A stretch of DNA of 64,000 nucleotides from Epiperipatus broadwayi (Eukaryota > Onychophora > Udeonychophora > Euonychophora > Peripatidae): NCBI GenBank assembly GCA_028023455.1, contig JAQFVV010012507.1:3204901-3268900 (forward strand), written 5' to 3'. Numbering within the stretch: the first letter of the stretch is position 1; each line of letters opens with the position of its first letter. This document shows, piece by piece, positions 22,935 through 34,169 of this stretch. A program made the position numbers and the translations under genes. The notes under the pieces were generated by a model. The model was not told where the DNA came from, made no database searches, and saw only the letters and a list, made by a program, of their open reading frames with translations.

Positions 22935-23070
22935 GCTGTAAAAGAAAAAAAATATTAGTCTGAGATGATAGAAATGTGGAATGCACAAGTGGATGCCCTC
23001 AGATGATTTTCATGTGGGTTGCACAATTTTATCAGTTATAACATACCTTTTTTCACAATATTATTAAGCT
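22935..23070 (+). repeat. Third, solo copy of the 20.9-21.1 kb repeat
   Basis: In the orientation of the 21045-21140 arm: ATATTAGTCTGAGATGATAG, GGAATGCACAAGTGGATGCC, TTTCATGTGGGTTGCA. Homology continues past it (AGTTATAACATACCTTTTTT) as it does past the right arm, so this is a half-element or another copy truncated on one side. Confidence 0.6.
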
Positions 23071-25029
23071 TCTATTTCATACTACTGCTTATAATAAATG
23101 TACAATGTGTAAGGGTAAGATGACAAATAATACACAGTAGAAATTTCAAATCTCCTCTATACTATGGCACTAAACAATTAATGAATGTCAGGGACTAGCA
23201 ATCACAATTGGTTTTACAACCATTTATTACTAATACATTATATAAGAATGAATTTTATATATAGCTAACATAGCCTGAATTAAACTGAAACCTATTCCTC
23301 TAAATAAATATGACTTTAATCTAACCTTTCAATCCCAGCATGATTGAACTCCATTCTTGATTTATTAATTTGCAAATTTAATATATTGTTTATATTAAAT
23401 AAAGTGGAATTGACTAGTTTAATTAACATACAAATCATTACTATTATGGTCAGAGAATGCTAAATTATAATTTAACTGATTTACATAAACCTATTTTAAA
23501 TGATCACGGAGTAAATTCTGGTGTTTATAAAGTAAACAACATAGCAATCTCTTGCCATAATTGCTTATAAAAAAATTAAACAAATAATTATTTACAAACA
23601 TATTTTCATTAGATAAGGGATAAATAATAATGTGCTAGACATCTGTTTAAAGATCATACCTATTATTTCAGTAAGAAGTTTACATTCACTCTCCTAGGTA
23701 TTAATTTATTTTGATTGACATTACTTTGTGAACCATAGCTATGGTGGATGAAGGGTTAAATCACAATTACAATTAAATTAGTATGCTTCAGCAGTATTTA
23801 TTTTGGTATGACAGCTGGTTTCTTCCTGTAGCTTTGAACAGTAGATTTTATCCCTATAACATCAATAAATAAATAAACACATGTTTTGTTGGTTTCTCCA
23901 TTTATTGACAACTCTTACTCCAGGATCTGGCAATGGTATTCCAGCTTGTGTTCTGCCACTTGATAGAGTGAAGCCTATGACAGTTGCTCTACTTTGCAAG
24001 ATGTTGACAGAAATTACACAAACCAATGTAATTATGAAGTCCTATCTGAAACTATTAGATTGACTAAATCACATGACAAAATAATAAAGCAACATAGGTA
24101 ATAATGGAAGAATAATAAATTTGCAGATTAATTAATATAAAATCACAAAATAATAGCAGAATAGTGAAAGACGAACAATCGACCAATAGAGTAACAGCAG
24201 ACAAAAATAATGGAATCCAAATCTTCTGCCTAAATTGTAAGCACTATTTATATTCACTGGAGTTAGCTCATCTGTATAATTTAGAAAAATCACTCATCTT
24301 TTGGATCCTTTGATTTATTGGCTATAGATAACTCCAGAGACTGCTGTGATTCATAGCTTATTTTTCCAATACCTTATTTACAAGTTCTTATCTTTGGCAG
24401 GGAATACCAATTTGTTTTAAATTACATTATGTCAGACATTTATCTTTTTAAGAGGTTAATTGTTTGATCTGTTTATAAGCATTTTAATTATTTTTTTTAC
24501 TGTCATTTCCATTTTTAACTGGTAACAACAAAAATACCTTTTGTTTTTAATATAATTTTAGACTAAATTCACAATTAATTAACTTATATAACTTTTAGAA
24601 AAAAATTGTTTTAAATTGATTTAAAATAATTTATAATTACTCATACTGTGTATATTTATCTGTGTATATTAACTATATTTTTTTATTAAAACTATTAAAA
24701 TTTTCAAATTTAAAATCTCTATGATTTTTACATTACCAAAATGAAATATATAGATGTACACCCATACATTGCTTCAATAAGAAGATAAAAATAATAATCC
24801 AGATAACAATAAATTTCAGTGTATATATTTTAATAATGGAGATAATACAGTCCATAAACAGAAACAACAGAATACAGTATTAATATCGGTGAAATACAAG
24901 TAATCACATGTTTTTCAGATCATAAAAACTGGAGAAGAATGTATTGAATAAATTAATTACTAAAAATTGGTCTATTTTTAAGAAAATTGCAACATAAGTT
25001 AATAAAGATATATATTAAAATTTATGACT

Positions 25030-27420
25030 TACATTTAACTTCAGGGTAAAATTTTAATCTGTTGTAATAACAAAATTTAAGAGTTAAGATTGTTGAGGTA
25101 AGACGTGTAATGAAATTAATGAGTATTAAATGTAAAAATAATTAATTTTACATTTGGTTTATTTTTGAAATAATTATAAGAATGTCTTGATTAAAAACCT
25201 GTCTATTTCAAAAAGTTAAACTTGAAAATTCTAGAAAATTTGTGTTAGAGAACAGTTTATTGATGGGGTACAGAACAGTTGACTAAGAGATGAAGATAAT
25301 TAATTCAGTTTATTCAGATTAAAACTATTTATTTATTGAGTCAGTAGATTGAGCCAGTAGATTCTATTTGTCATTTTTAGACTCTTTAAATTTAGTTACT
25401 TGGACATTTATCAATCCATTCTCAACTAGTCAAGATTGTAGTCCAGACACTGGAATTCTTTATTCTGTATGACAAGCTGAACTTCTTTCCAGCTCTTACA
25501 TTAAAGTTAGTGATACTCTGAAAACATGTTTGGGACAAGGGGCCAGCAGTTTTCAAAAAAATCAACTGACCGATTTTTTTTAGTAGTCTTCTTCAAGATT
25601 TGCTGGGTTAGTCACAGCAAGATAAATTTCATGCACTGACCTGACTCTTCATCATTCAACATGTCATAAAATCATCAATTCTTAGAAATCTGACCTCTTA
25701 AAGTCAGCCTACCAAGAAAATTCTCAACTGACCATTTAGAAAATGATAATGATAAAATGGGCAAGGGTTGTTACATCTTCAATAAATTACAGAAAGCAAA
25801 ACCATCAACTTTGATGGACTTAGTAGTAATATTAATTTTTATATACTATAATAAGCCATATTTTGTTATAAGTTTTTTTCTTTTGTATATCCACATTATT
25901 TTTTGTCATCTATAGTATTAAATGTATTATTCTTTATTTTATGCATTAATTACCTAATAGTCTTGCATTGGTGGTCGAGAGGTCAGCACGACTGCCTTAC
26001 ACTTGCAGGCAGTTGCCCGGGTTGTGGGTTCGCATCCTGGCCGATGCTATGACACTTAAAAAAAAATTACCTAATAACAAATATGTAAGTCATTTATGAA
26101 GGTTTATTGCTCTTTTTTAAGTACATCATGATTTATAATTAATTATTATTTTTAGAAAAAAAATAGCTATAAAAGGAATTTTCTCCTTCATGTTTCATTG
26201 GGGATTTTGAAAGTTTTTAATCAAGTCTTGATTTTAGAATTAGTATGATTATTCTAGAGTAATTTGATTCCTCTCCTTTTTTTTTTCTTAAAATAATTAC
26301 CATAAGTGAGTTTTTTTTTCTTTTAAGAAAACAAATCTAAAATTTAATCAGACTGCAAAATCTTTTAAAGAAGATTGTAATAATGTTATAATTAATATTT
26401 TCTTTTAATTGGCATTAATCAATTTATTTTTTATATGTATGATTTACATTAAGAATTGCTAAAACACTTTAATGCTTATACATAATATGCTATTATATAA
26501 AAAGTATTCATCTAATTGTGTATGTATTAATAAAACATTCTCATAAATAAAGCTGTCATTTTATAGGGCTCTTCTTTGCTTCACTTGTGTTAGCTATGTA
26601 CCTAACCAGTCAATATCACTATTGTATTCCTTCTAATGGTCAGGATAATCTATTGTATTCAACACAGTATACTTACTTTGGCATGGCCTGGCTTTGGTTT
26701 AGTCACCACACTAGCTTTGTTTGTTATTATTGCTACATATTGACAAATTTTTCAGAGTTTTGGCCATGACTAGCTCATATTTTTTTAAAACTGAGGATAC
26801 AAATCAATGAATCATCTACTTGCTTGCTTTTGCATAAAAAACTTGAAAGAATTTTTTATGCCTCTGTCATATTGAATAGCCCATTGTAATTTATCTATAA
26901 TTATTAGGTGGTTTAGATATTGCCACACACATGAGTCTTTACTTGTGCATAAGTATTCAAGGAGATAAAATGAATATATTTTTTTCTTTCTTATTAAAAG
27001 TCATTCACACATATGGATCACACATTCTATTTTATAAAAACTGCTGTTAAAATATTATTTTAGCGTTGTTAAAGTAATTGAATTGAGCATTAAATTTACA
27101 CTCAATGTTTCCAAGAATCAAGTACTCTCTTAAGACATTGATAGTTACAATATTAATTAATCTTATGATTTCATTATTTCATTTAATTATAATAAACATT
27201 ATCATTATTATTAGTTTTAATTTGGCTGCTGTTTGTTTACTGCGTCTGTCTATCAATTGTTTAATAATTTGGAATCTTATACTTTAAGCTGAGTTAGTAT
27301 GAGGGGCAGGTAATTTATTTTATGTCAGGATGCTCATCATCATTAGTAAATATTCAATCACCCCAAATAAATTTTCTATGTGATATGATGTACTGTACCT
27401 TCTTCTTAAATGAAGTCAAA
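25030..27420. repeat. Duplicated flank of LINE-J, copy A
   Basis: Aligns along its length with 40520-42770 at roughly 80-85 percent by eye, with many small indels. Landmarks are AAATTTAAGAGTTAAGATTGTT, CTCAACTA(G/A)TCAA(G/T)ATTGTA, TTGTATATCCACATTATTTT and AAGTCATTCACACATAT. It has no coding capacity. It lies on the 3' side of the minus-strand LINE-J, so it may be an unusually long 3' UTR, the target repeat of that LINE, or part of a segmental duplication. Confidence 0.8.
25960..26064 (+). mobile_element. tRNA-derived SINE with 12-bp target duplication
   Basis: A tRNA-like head at 25965-26047 begins GCATTGG and ends CCGATGC, which pair as a 7-bp acceptor stem. An A-box-like TGGTCGAGAGG and a B box GGTTCGCATCC are in place, and the anticodon arm carries TTACAC, as in tRNA-Val(TAC), with an enlarged loop. 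A short tail ends in an A run. The flanking direct repeat AATTACCTAATA (25948-25959 and 26065-26076) is the target duplication. The paralogous locus at 41436-41448 is an empty site. It would have been copied in trans by a LINE. Confidence 0.88.
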
Positions 27421-28074
27421 AATCTCTCAACAATTCTACCAAGAGAAACTTGTTAGCTACTTAATTAATTTAACATTCCCCAGCCTACGTTTTCCCATAT
27501 TCTGCTTCATCCCATTTCCACAACATAATCTTTGTCAACTCTATAGCTTTTATAGCTAAATCCCCATTATCTTTTTCCAAACCCAGCATAAAAACCTATA
27601 ATCTACTTTCTGTATAATCACTTTTTTCATATTTATTTTTCCATAAATTCATTATATGTGCCCTTTCTGTTTTCAAGCATTTCCATTCAATTAACAAATG
27701 CCTAATATTTTCTATTCCTTCTTAACATAATTTACAAACTAAATCACCCATATTTTTCCATTTACATGTATATTCTCTTGTTGTTAAAGATCCTTTTTGA
27801 GTCTTAAACAATAAACTACTTTCCTTACTATTATCATATTTTAACTCACATCTAATATTATGTTTATTTCTATATATATTTAAACTCTTTTTACTCTCTA
27901 TACTAGTTCTCCATCTCTCTAACTACTTTTCTTTATTAATAAATCTATTCTTTTATTCCATTCTTACCACTATAATGCTCAACAATCCTCCTAACACAAT
28001 CATCCCATCTTTTTACAAATATACTGATATAAATTTTTATCCAAATCTTTTGCATACCACATTACCTTTCTCAC

Positions 28075-28466
28075 TCATCTTATTACCTGACCTTTACTTA
28101 TAACCCAATTAAATACTATTTTGGCTATTCTTTTATTATCCATAAACTGCAATCTACCAAGAATTTTCATTTTACTTTTTACACCTCTCATGTGAAAACT
28201 TGACCATCCCATTTCTTTTTGAATTGGCTCCCTTGCTGTCCATACATCTTTATCCAATGCATGTCTTCCTACTTACTTTTGAATTTTTTTAAATAATATA
28301 ATACCTCTTTATTAATACATAATGCATCATTACCATATGTTAACCCTGCTACTGCAACTCCCTTACATATAATTCTAGCTACATCATATTTATTATATAA
28401 AAACACTGTTAATTTCTTTATCAATCTCTTTTTTTTCTTTGCTTCATTTATCAATATTTTTCCCAT
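28075..28466 (-). pseudogene. LINE-J copy A post-RT region
   Basis: Frames at 28269-28466 (ARIICKGVAVAGLTYGNDALC, thumb-like) and 28075-28257 (KMKILGRLQFMDNKRIAKIVFNWV). Further left, a broken frame to about 27480 includes an H-L-x-x-E/G-C-x-x-L zinc-binding-like end, as is usual in LINE C-termini. Confidence 0.65.
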
Positions 28467-29539
28467 TCATCCAAATAATTTTTCTGATTACTTAAAATAA
28501 TTCCCAAATAACTATATCTATTCACCGTACTTAACTTAATATCTCCCAATAAAAATTCTACATCTCTTTCTCCAGTATTAGCCATCATTATATTTGATTT
28601 TTCTTCTCTAAATTTAACTCCCATCTCTTTCCCCCCTTGCACATGCCATAAGCATAACTTCCATATCTTCTCTTCTTTCTGCACACAAAAAAATATCCAG
28701 AAAAAAAAGACTCAACAAAATATATACTCCCATACCACCTATTAACGGTATCTCTATCCCTCTTCCTAATCTTTCTATTGCTCTTTCTATTTCACTCAAA
28801 TACAACACAAACAAAATAGGTGACATAGGGCATCCTTAATTTTAACTGATTCTATAATTCCTAATTGATATTTATAATAATTATTTTCATATAATTTCTT
28901 ACTAATATCTACTGAAGCTTCATCCATTCTCAAATTTACTAAACTTATCCATAATCTATTTCTATTTATTTATCATATGCCTTCTGTATACTCATAAAAC
29001 TCATATATAACTGTTTACCTGAATTTCTACTCATATCCATAAGTTGTGTAACAACAAATAAACTATCTCCTATATGCCTATCTAATCTAAAACCTCCTTG
29101 CATTTCCCCCACTACATTATTCCCTTCCATCCATTTTATTACTCCTCTAGCCACCATATATGAGAAAACTTTATAGAAAACTGATGTTACCGCTATCAGT
29201 TTATAATTATTTAACTTTCTATGATCCTTACTCTTTCCTTTAAATAATAATCTTACTTTTCTATTACTCCAACTACTTGGGAAAACTCTATTCTGTGCCA
29301 TCTTATTAAAACAGGATAAAGTTGTAATTATAACCGGATAATAATTTTACTTTTGCCCTATATCCTAAATTCATTCCTATCTCTGCTGCCCATCCATCTA
29401 AACCCCTTGCCTTTCCACTTTTCAATTTCTTCTCTACCTCATTCAGTTCATTTTCTGAAAACCTAATATTCCCATTACTATATGCTTTCATATTTTCTAT
29501 CACTCTCTCCTTTACATTTAACATCCTTTCTATATTCAT
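28451..29539 (-). pseudogene. LINE-J copy A reverse transcriptase
   Basis: Pieces at 29306-29539, 28966-29301, 28614-28826 and 28451-28684. Recognisable are LKSGKARGLDGWAAE, the FPSSWSNRKVRLLFKGKSK block, NYKLIAVTSVFYKVF, GEMQGGFRLDR, and motif A as FMSIQKAYD, where the catalytic Asp is Ser. Motif C is destroyed: the FADD position reads FFLDIFL after a local frameshift, before AERREDMEVML. This copy has clearly lost polymerase activity. Confidence 0.8.
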
Positions 29540-29856
29540 TACATATCTATTTAAGATTCTCTCTAAATCTTCTTTAGAGTTACCCTCTCATCATCTAGTA
29601 ATACTCTTTATCTCTTCTCTACATTTCTCCTTTTAATGTAATTCCAATTTTTTTTAGTTCCATCTCTTCCACTTTTATTAATACCTCCAACAATTTACTA
29701 TTCAATTTCATTCTCTCTCTATAATTATCTATTTTAGCCAACTTCTTCTTTTCTAAGTACTTTTTTCATTTAACATTAATATCTTTTTCACTTTCCTTGT
29801 TCTTAATAGCACACTCATATTCTCTGCATGCTTCTTTCCTCTCTTTTACACTTTTA

Positions 29857-30489
29857 CTAATTCTCATTTTTATTACTTTTATTCTTCTGAATATTCTCAC
29901 CTAAAACCCTATTTTCCTCTTTTTCTACTTTTTTACGCCAGTCCTTATACTCATCCCCAACCCACTCTTCCATGCTTTCTTCAACTTGTATTTTATACTG
30001 TTCTAACGTATTCTTATCATTCACACTCCATCCACATTTTTCACTATTATTTCTACTTTTATTTCTATTTTCCATCACATTACTAACCATTTCAACTACA
30101 ATAAACTTATGATCACTAGTGCATACTTTTTCTTCATTATCAAACACCTTAATTTTCCGTATTTTATTCATTCCCTCTTTCTCTACCAATACATAATCTA
30201 AGGTATAAAATATATTATTTCTAGACCATGTGTATTGTCCCTCATAAATATTTAATAAATTTCCAATTCTCAAATTCACTTTCTCACAAAATTCTTTCAA
30301 AAGCTATCCATTTTTATTATCTACATCATCAATTTCTTCAATATGTCCATTCATATCCCTTATAACCATTATTTTCTTCCGCTCTTCTGTAAAACTTTGT
30401 ATATCCTTAACTAGACATTCATATATATTACTATTCCACTCCATTATAAGTTGACTATCTCCAGTAGCTACATAAACTATAATGACCAT
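29857..30489 (-). pseudogene. LINE-J copy A endonuclease domain
   Basis: Two adjoining frames (30304-30489 and 29857-30300). The first has IIVYVATGDSQLIMEWN, then VIRDMNGHIEEIDD (GDxN-type motif with Gly changed to Arg). The second has GQYTWSRNN, LDYVLVEKEG and CTSDHKFIVVEM, so the SDH residues survive. Together they form an APE-like endonuclease lacking its N-terminal Asn/Glu region, which can be glimpsed in broken frames up to about 30690 (GGGIGVISKKYLNI). The missing parts show it is inactive. Confidence 0.8.
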
Positions 30490-30714
30490 CCATTTTTATC
30501 TATCCAATCTTAATTCAAAACACAAATGTTCTTGACATTTAACAATATTTAAATATTTCTTTGATATAACACCTATACCACCACCCCTTTTTTCTTTTTT
30601 TTTTATTTATACCTTTCCATACCAACTGTTCCAAAATAGGTTCTTCTTCTGCTAATACCTCAAGCCCTTCATTATCAATTGTTTTATTTAATTCCATCCA
30701 TTTTTTTGTAGTAG

Positions 30715-30860
30715 ACTAGTGGTGCCCTCAATTGGCTGATAATCTTTAACACATGTGGATCTGGTTCATAAAGTATTTTATTGAAATAGAGCCACTATTG
30801 TGGGATCTGTTGTTTGCACCTATTGGAGATTATGTTTAAACAGTTGGTAAAATATTAGGA
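30715..30860. repeat. Conserved 5'-junction sequence of LINE-J, copy A
   Basis: AGACTAGTGGTGCC ... ACACATGTGGATCTGGT here aligns with GCCTAGTGATGCC ... GCATGTGAGTATCCAG at 43605-43668, and weaker similarity continues for up to about 90 bases. In both places it directly abuts the truncated 5' end of LINE-J, although the two LINEs are truncated at different points. Confidence 0.55.
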
Positions 30861-30869
30861 GTAATTTGG

Positions 30870-32130
30870 AAGAATAATATATTACAAAAAATATATAAAT
30901 AAATGTCAGTCACTGCTAGTAAAGGTATAGATGGAAACAGAGGTGGTTTAGAGTAAGGTACATCAATTAATGAACTAATATAAATAAAAAAAACTAATTG
31001 TTTATAAAATAAATCAGCATTTTGAGTATAAGAAAAGAAGTTAGTTTAGTTTATAAAATACAAAATATAAAATCAGTTTTATAAAGTAAAAGTTTGGTTT
31101 TGTTTCTCAATATAAAGACAAACAAGTCCACAGAAATAAAAGCTTGTTGAGACAGTGAAGCAAAACTATTATGAAATGATGGCATAATTTTATAAAGTAT
31201 GCATTACATGGAAGAAAAAGTAGACAAAGTGTTAAAAAAAAAGTGAGTAAAAGGACACTTAAAAGGGACTGTGTTGAAATCATGAAAAAAGTAGATAGAA
31301 TGTTAGAAGAAATAATACAGTTGCAAAAGTGAGATGATAGAGCAGGTTATTCTGAGGGAACAATAAAAGAAGAAATGAGGGATATTAGAAAAGATAGATT
31401 AGAAAGCACAAGAATAGATAAGTGTAAGGAAGAAATAGTGCAGGTAAATGTAGTAGAAGTAAACATTCAGATGTTAACAATTGATACAGTAAGTATTGAG
31501 AATAGAAAAGAATTAGAGAATCAAAAAATAAAATAGAAGAAACTCAAAATAAAGAAATAAGTAAATAGATTGAGGATTTAAAATGGGAAGTAAAGACAGT
31601 AAAGGAAGATTGAATGAAATTAGAAATGTGACAAGATTAGAAAATATAAGAAAAAAGATGGTAAAATACATTCCTAGTACTGAAATAATGAAGAAGAGAT
31701 AGTAAAAGAAATTTTAGTGAGGGTAAAGAAGATTGTGATATTGTTAGGGTAGAAGACATGAAATGTGATCTGATTATAAGTGATATGACAAAAGAGATAA
31801 AAGCAAAGGGTGTAATTGGAGATAGTGAGAAAAATAATGTTTGAGTAGACAGTATAGAGCACATATAGAAGAGATATAAGAGAATAGTTAAAAAATGAAT
31901 GAATTTTTGCAACATCAGTGGAAGGTGCTTAAAAAAAATAGAATCCTGGATGAAATAAAAGAAAAAAAGTAAAACATAATAAGAGTACTTGTTACTGAAT
32001 TATAAAAGAGAGGTAGAGGCTTACTCAAAATGAATAGAGAGCTTTGGTATATAGAAAGAAAATTCAGCATGTATAAAAAAAAACAGCAGGATGTAGATTA
32101 TAGCAGATATTCACAGAATCTAGTTTGATA
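30870..32130 (+). pseudogene. Possible decayed LINE ORF1 (coiled-coil, Lys/Glu-rich)
   Basis: Purine-rich on the plus strand and unlike its surroundings. Broken frames read as strongly charged helix, for example EEMRDIRKDRLESTRIDKCK, IENRKELENQ, EISK, IEDLKWEVKTVKED, followed by CDIVRVEDMKCDLIISDMTK. The pattern (coiled coil, then a compact domain) fits a LINE ORF1 nucleic-acid-binding protein. It is inverted relative to neighbouring LINE-J, so it could be its 5' part flipped during insertion. No family-defining motif is present; this is an inference. Confidence 0.3.
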
Positions 32131-32196
32131 TATATATATATATAAAATACATATTTTGCGGGTTCATCCGTGTTAAAAACTTTTAATATCAATAGA

Positions 32197-32232
32197 CTGA
32201 CGTTTCGACTTGGTCACACAAGCCATCCACAG
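32197..32232 (-). ncRNA. Hammerhead-like motif, PLE-4 left arm
   Basis: The minus strand reads CTGTGGA (one mismatch to CUGANGA), one base, six-base stem GGCTTG/CAAGTC around TGTGAC, then GAAACG. This is the best preserved of the four PLE families here. It lies about 95 bases after the GIY-YIG stop. Confidence 0.5.
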
Positions 32233-32326
32233 AGTTATAGAAAGGTAGAAAGACGGTTGTAGAGGCACTACAATCACTGGTTTGAATAAAACATTAAAAA
32301 TCCCACCAATAGCAAAAATGTTAAAT

Positions 32327-33391
32327 TTAAGAATGTTTTTTAAAGAAATCTTTCCAAATAGGAGGAAGTTTGCACGTATCATCTCGCTTATTGATGCAAT
32401 CTGGCCTTTTAAGTATCTCAATGGCTTCTCTGATTTTGCATTGGTAGAGATTATCACATCTGGATATGATCCTGGTACTAGAAAAATCTATTTTATGACC
32501 TGAATCTATAGTATGGAGTGAGAGTGCTGATGATGATGAGTGTTGTTTAACTGCATTAGCATGCTCATCTCTCCTAACACTGATGCGACGATTACTCATA
32601 CCTATGTAAGAAGCTTTACAATTTTTACATGAGATTTGATAGACACCATGAGATTCAAGAGGGATTGAATCCTTAGGCTTGGTTATTATATTGCTGATCT
32701 TTTGATGAGCAGAAAATGCTGTATCTATATTATAGCGTTTTAATATACGTCCGATACTGTCTGTAGTTCCTTTTACATATGGAACACAAATCCTAATAGC
32801 TGACTTATCATCTTTTTGTTTCCTATTTTGTCTATTTTGGGCTTGAAATAAGGCTTTTTTTATAAATTTGTAATTATAACTATTTGCTAATAAAACACTA
32901 TTAATATGATTTATTTCTTCTTTCAGATGTGTCTCATCTGAAAGGTTAATTGCTCTATTTAAAAGAGTTTTGGCTACAGAAACTATCTGAGTTGGGTGAT
33001 GATGAGAATGGAAATGTAAATATCTGTCTGTGTGTGTATCCTTTCTGTAAATAGAAAAAGATAAACTATTTGGTGTTCTGGTGACTAGAACATCAAGAAA
33101 AGGGAGTTTTCCATCAGACTCTGTCTCCATTGTAAATTTAATATGAGGATGCATATTATTTAAATGTAAGAAAAAATCATCTAATGTATTTTTTCCATGT
33201 TGCCATATGACAAAAGTGTCATCTATGTATCTGAGCCAAATGAGAGGTTTTAAAGATGATGATTCTAAAGCACGAGTTTCTATATATTCCATGAATAAAT
33301 CAGCTATTACTCCTGAGATAGGTGAGCCCATAGGAGTACCAAAAACTTGTCTGTAATGCTGTCCATTGTATACAAAATATGTATTTAAGAG
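32327..33391 (-). pseudogene. PLE-4 partial polyprotein: RT (C-terminal part) plus GIY-YIG
   Basis: Open frame from the palindrome junction to the stop at 32327. The first ATG is at 33331, but the frame is open upstream (LNTYFVYNGQHYRQVFGTP), so this is a 5'-truncated protein. RT motif B (GTPMGSPISGVIADLFMEY), motif C (LRYIDDTFVIW) and KLPFLDVLVTR are intact; motif A is absent. Then GVYQISCKNCKASYIG, NRRISVRRDEH (Arg), CKIREAIEI (Glu) and CINKRDD (Asn) make a GIY-YIG domain with all expected catalytic residues. The nuclease half could be functional if expressed; the RT is incomplete. Confidence 0.88.
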
Positions 33392-33392
33392 A

Positions 33393-33974
33393 CATATTAA
33401 TAGTGTTTTATTAGCAAATAGTTATAATTACAAATTTATAAAAAAAGCCTTATTTCAAGCCCAAAATAGACAAAATAGGAAACAAAAAGATGATAAGTCA
33501 GCTATTAGGATTTGTGTTCCATATGTAAAAGGAACTACAGACAGTATCGGACGTATATTAAAACGCTATAATATAGATACAGCATTTTCTGCTCATCAAA
33601 AGATCAGCAATATAATAACCAAGCCTAAGGATTCAATCCCTCTTGAATCTCATGGTGTCTATCAAATCTCATGTAAAAATTGTAAAGCTTCTTACATAGG
33701 TATGAGTAATCGTCGCATCAGTGTTAGGAGAGATGAGCATGCTAATGCAGTTAAACAACACTCATCATCATCAGCACTCTCACTCCATACTATAGATTCA
33801 GGACATAAAATAGATTTTTCTAGTACCAGGATCATATCCAGATGTGATAATCTCTACCAATGCAAAATCAGAGAAGCCATTGAGATACTTAAAAAGCCAG
33901 ATTGTATCAATAAGCGAGATGATACGTGCAAACTTCCTCCTATTTGGAAAGATTTCTTTAAAAAACATTCTTAA
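33393..33974 (+). pseudogene. PLE-4 right-arm GIY-YIG copy
   Basis: Plus-strand copy starting within the segment HINSVLLANSYNYKFIKK, downstream of RT, and running through the whole GIY-YIG domain to the same stop. Along the shared stretch the protein differs from the left arm at essentially one residue (ILKKPDC versus ILKRPDC). The frame is open a little further left (from 33366), but those residues come from the other copy's RT sequence read on the wrong strand. Confidence 0.88.
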
Positions 33975-34067
33975 ATTTAACATTTTTGCTATTGGTGGGA
34001 TTTTTAATGTTTTATTCAAACCAGTGATTGTAGCGCCTCTACAACTGTCTTTCTACCTTTCTATAAC

Positions 34068-34103
34068 TCTGTGGATGGCTTGTGTGACCAAGTCGAAACG
34101 TCA
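34068..34103 (+). ncRNA. Hammerhead-like motif, PLE-4 right arm
   Basis: Identical in sequence to the left-arm motif at 32197-32232, on the plus strand, about 95 bases after the right-arm stop at 33974. Confidence 0.5.
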
Positions 34104-34169
34104 GTCTATTGATATTAAAAGTTTTTAACACGGATGAACCCGCAAAATATGTATTTTATATATTTAACT

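Larger units (their letters stand above)
20140..25030. other. Non-coding AT-rich region
   Basis: Holds an inverted-repeat family (20871-21140, 22935-23070) and otherwise nothing I can name. Small frames, for example 23881-24063 (plus), look random. Confidence 0.5.
27470..30710 (-). mobile_element. LINE-J copy A: decayed APE-type LINE
   Basis: Minus-strand order: endonuclease (about 29850-30690), RT (about 28450-29540), C-terminal zinc-binding region (about 27480-28260). At least eight frame pieces are separated by stops or frameshifts. The clade is uncertain; the W-S-x-R-K-V-R-L-L-F-K-G-K-S-K-D block and the GEMQGGFR motif are general for APE-type LINEs of the I/Jockey/R1 grouping. The 5' end is truncated close to the start of the endonuclease and adjoins a sequence also found next to copy B. 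Confidence 0.8.
32139..34166. mobile_element. PLE-4: young palindromic Penelope-like element
   Basis: Left arm 32139-32914 (minus) and right arm 33393-34166 (plus) are reverse complements with only a handful of differences seen by eye over about 772 bases. Between them, 32915-33392 continues the minus-strand copy into RT. So a longer copy (RT plus endonuclease) and a shorter one (endonuclease only) are joined head to head. Both outer ends terminate at AAAATACATATTTTGCGGG and its complement, next to (TA)n tracts at about 32130-32146 and 34190-34207. Confidence 0.9.

Noticed and set aside
23881-24063. 60-codon plus-strand frame
   Set aside because: Short, resembles no protein, no splice or promoter context; expected by chance.
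25965-26047. Functional tRNA gene
   Set aside because: The acceptor stem pairs, but the anticodon loop is enlarged, the T stem pairs poorly, and an A tail plus 12-bp target duplication with an empty paralogous site mark it as a SINE.
32282-34128. Small antisense frames opposite PLE-4 (for example 32282-32503 plus, 33844-34128 plus)
   Set aside because: They are mirror-frame shadows duplicated by the palindrome.
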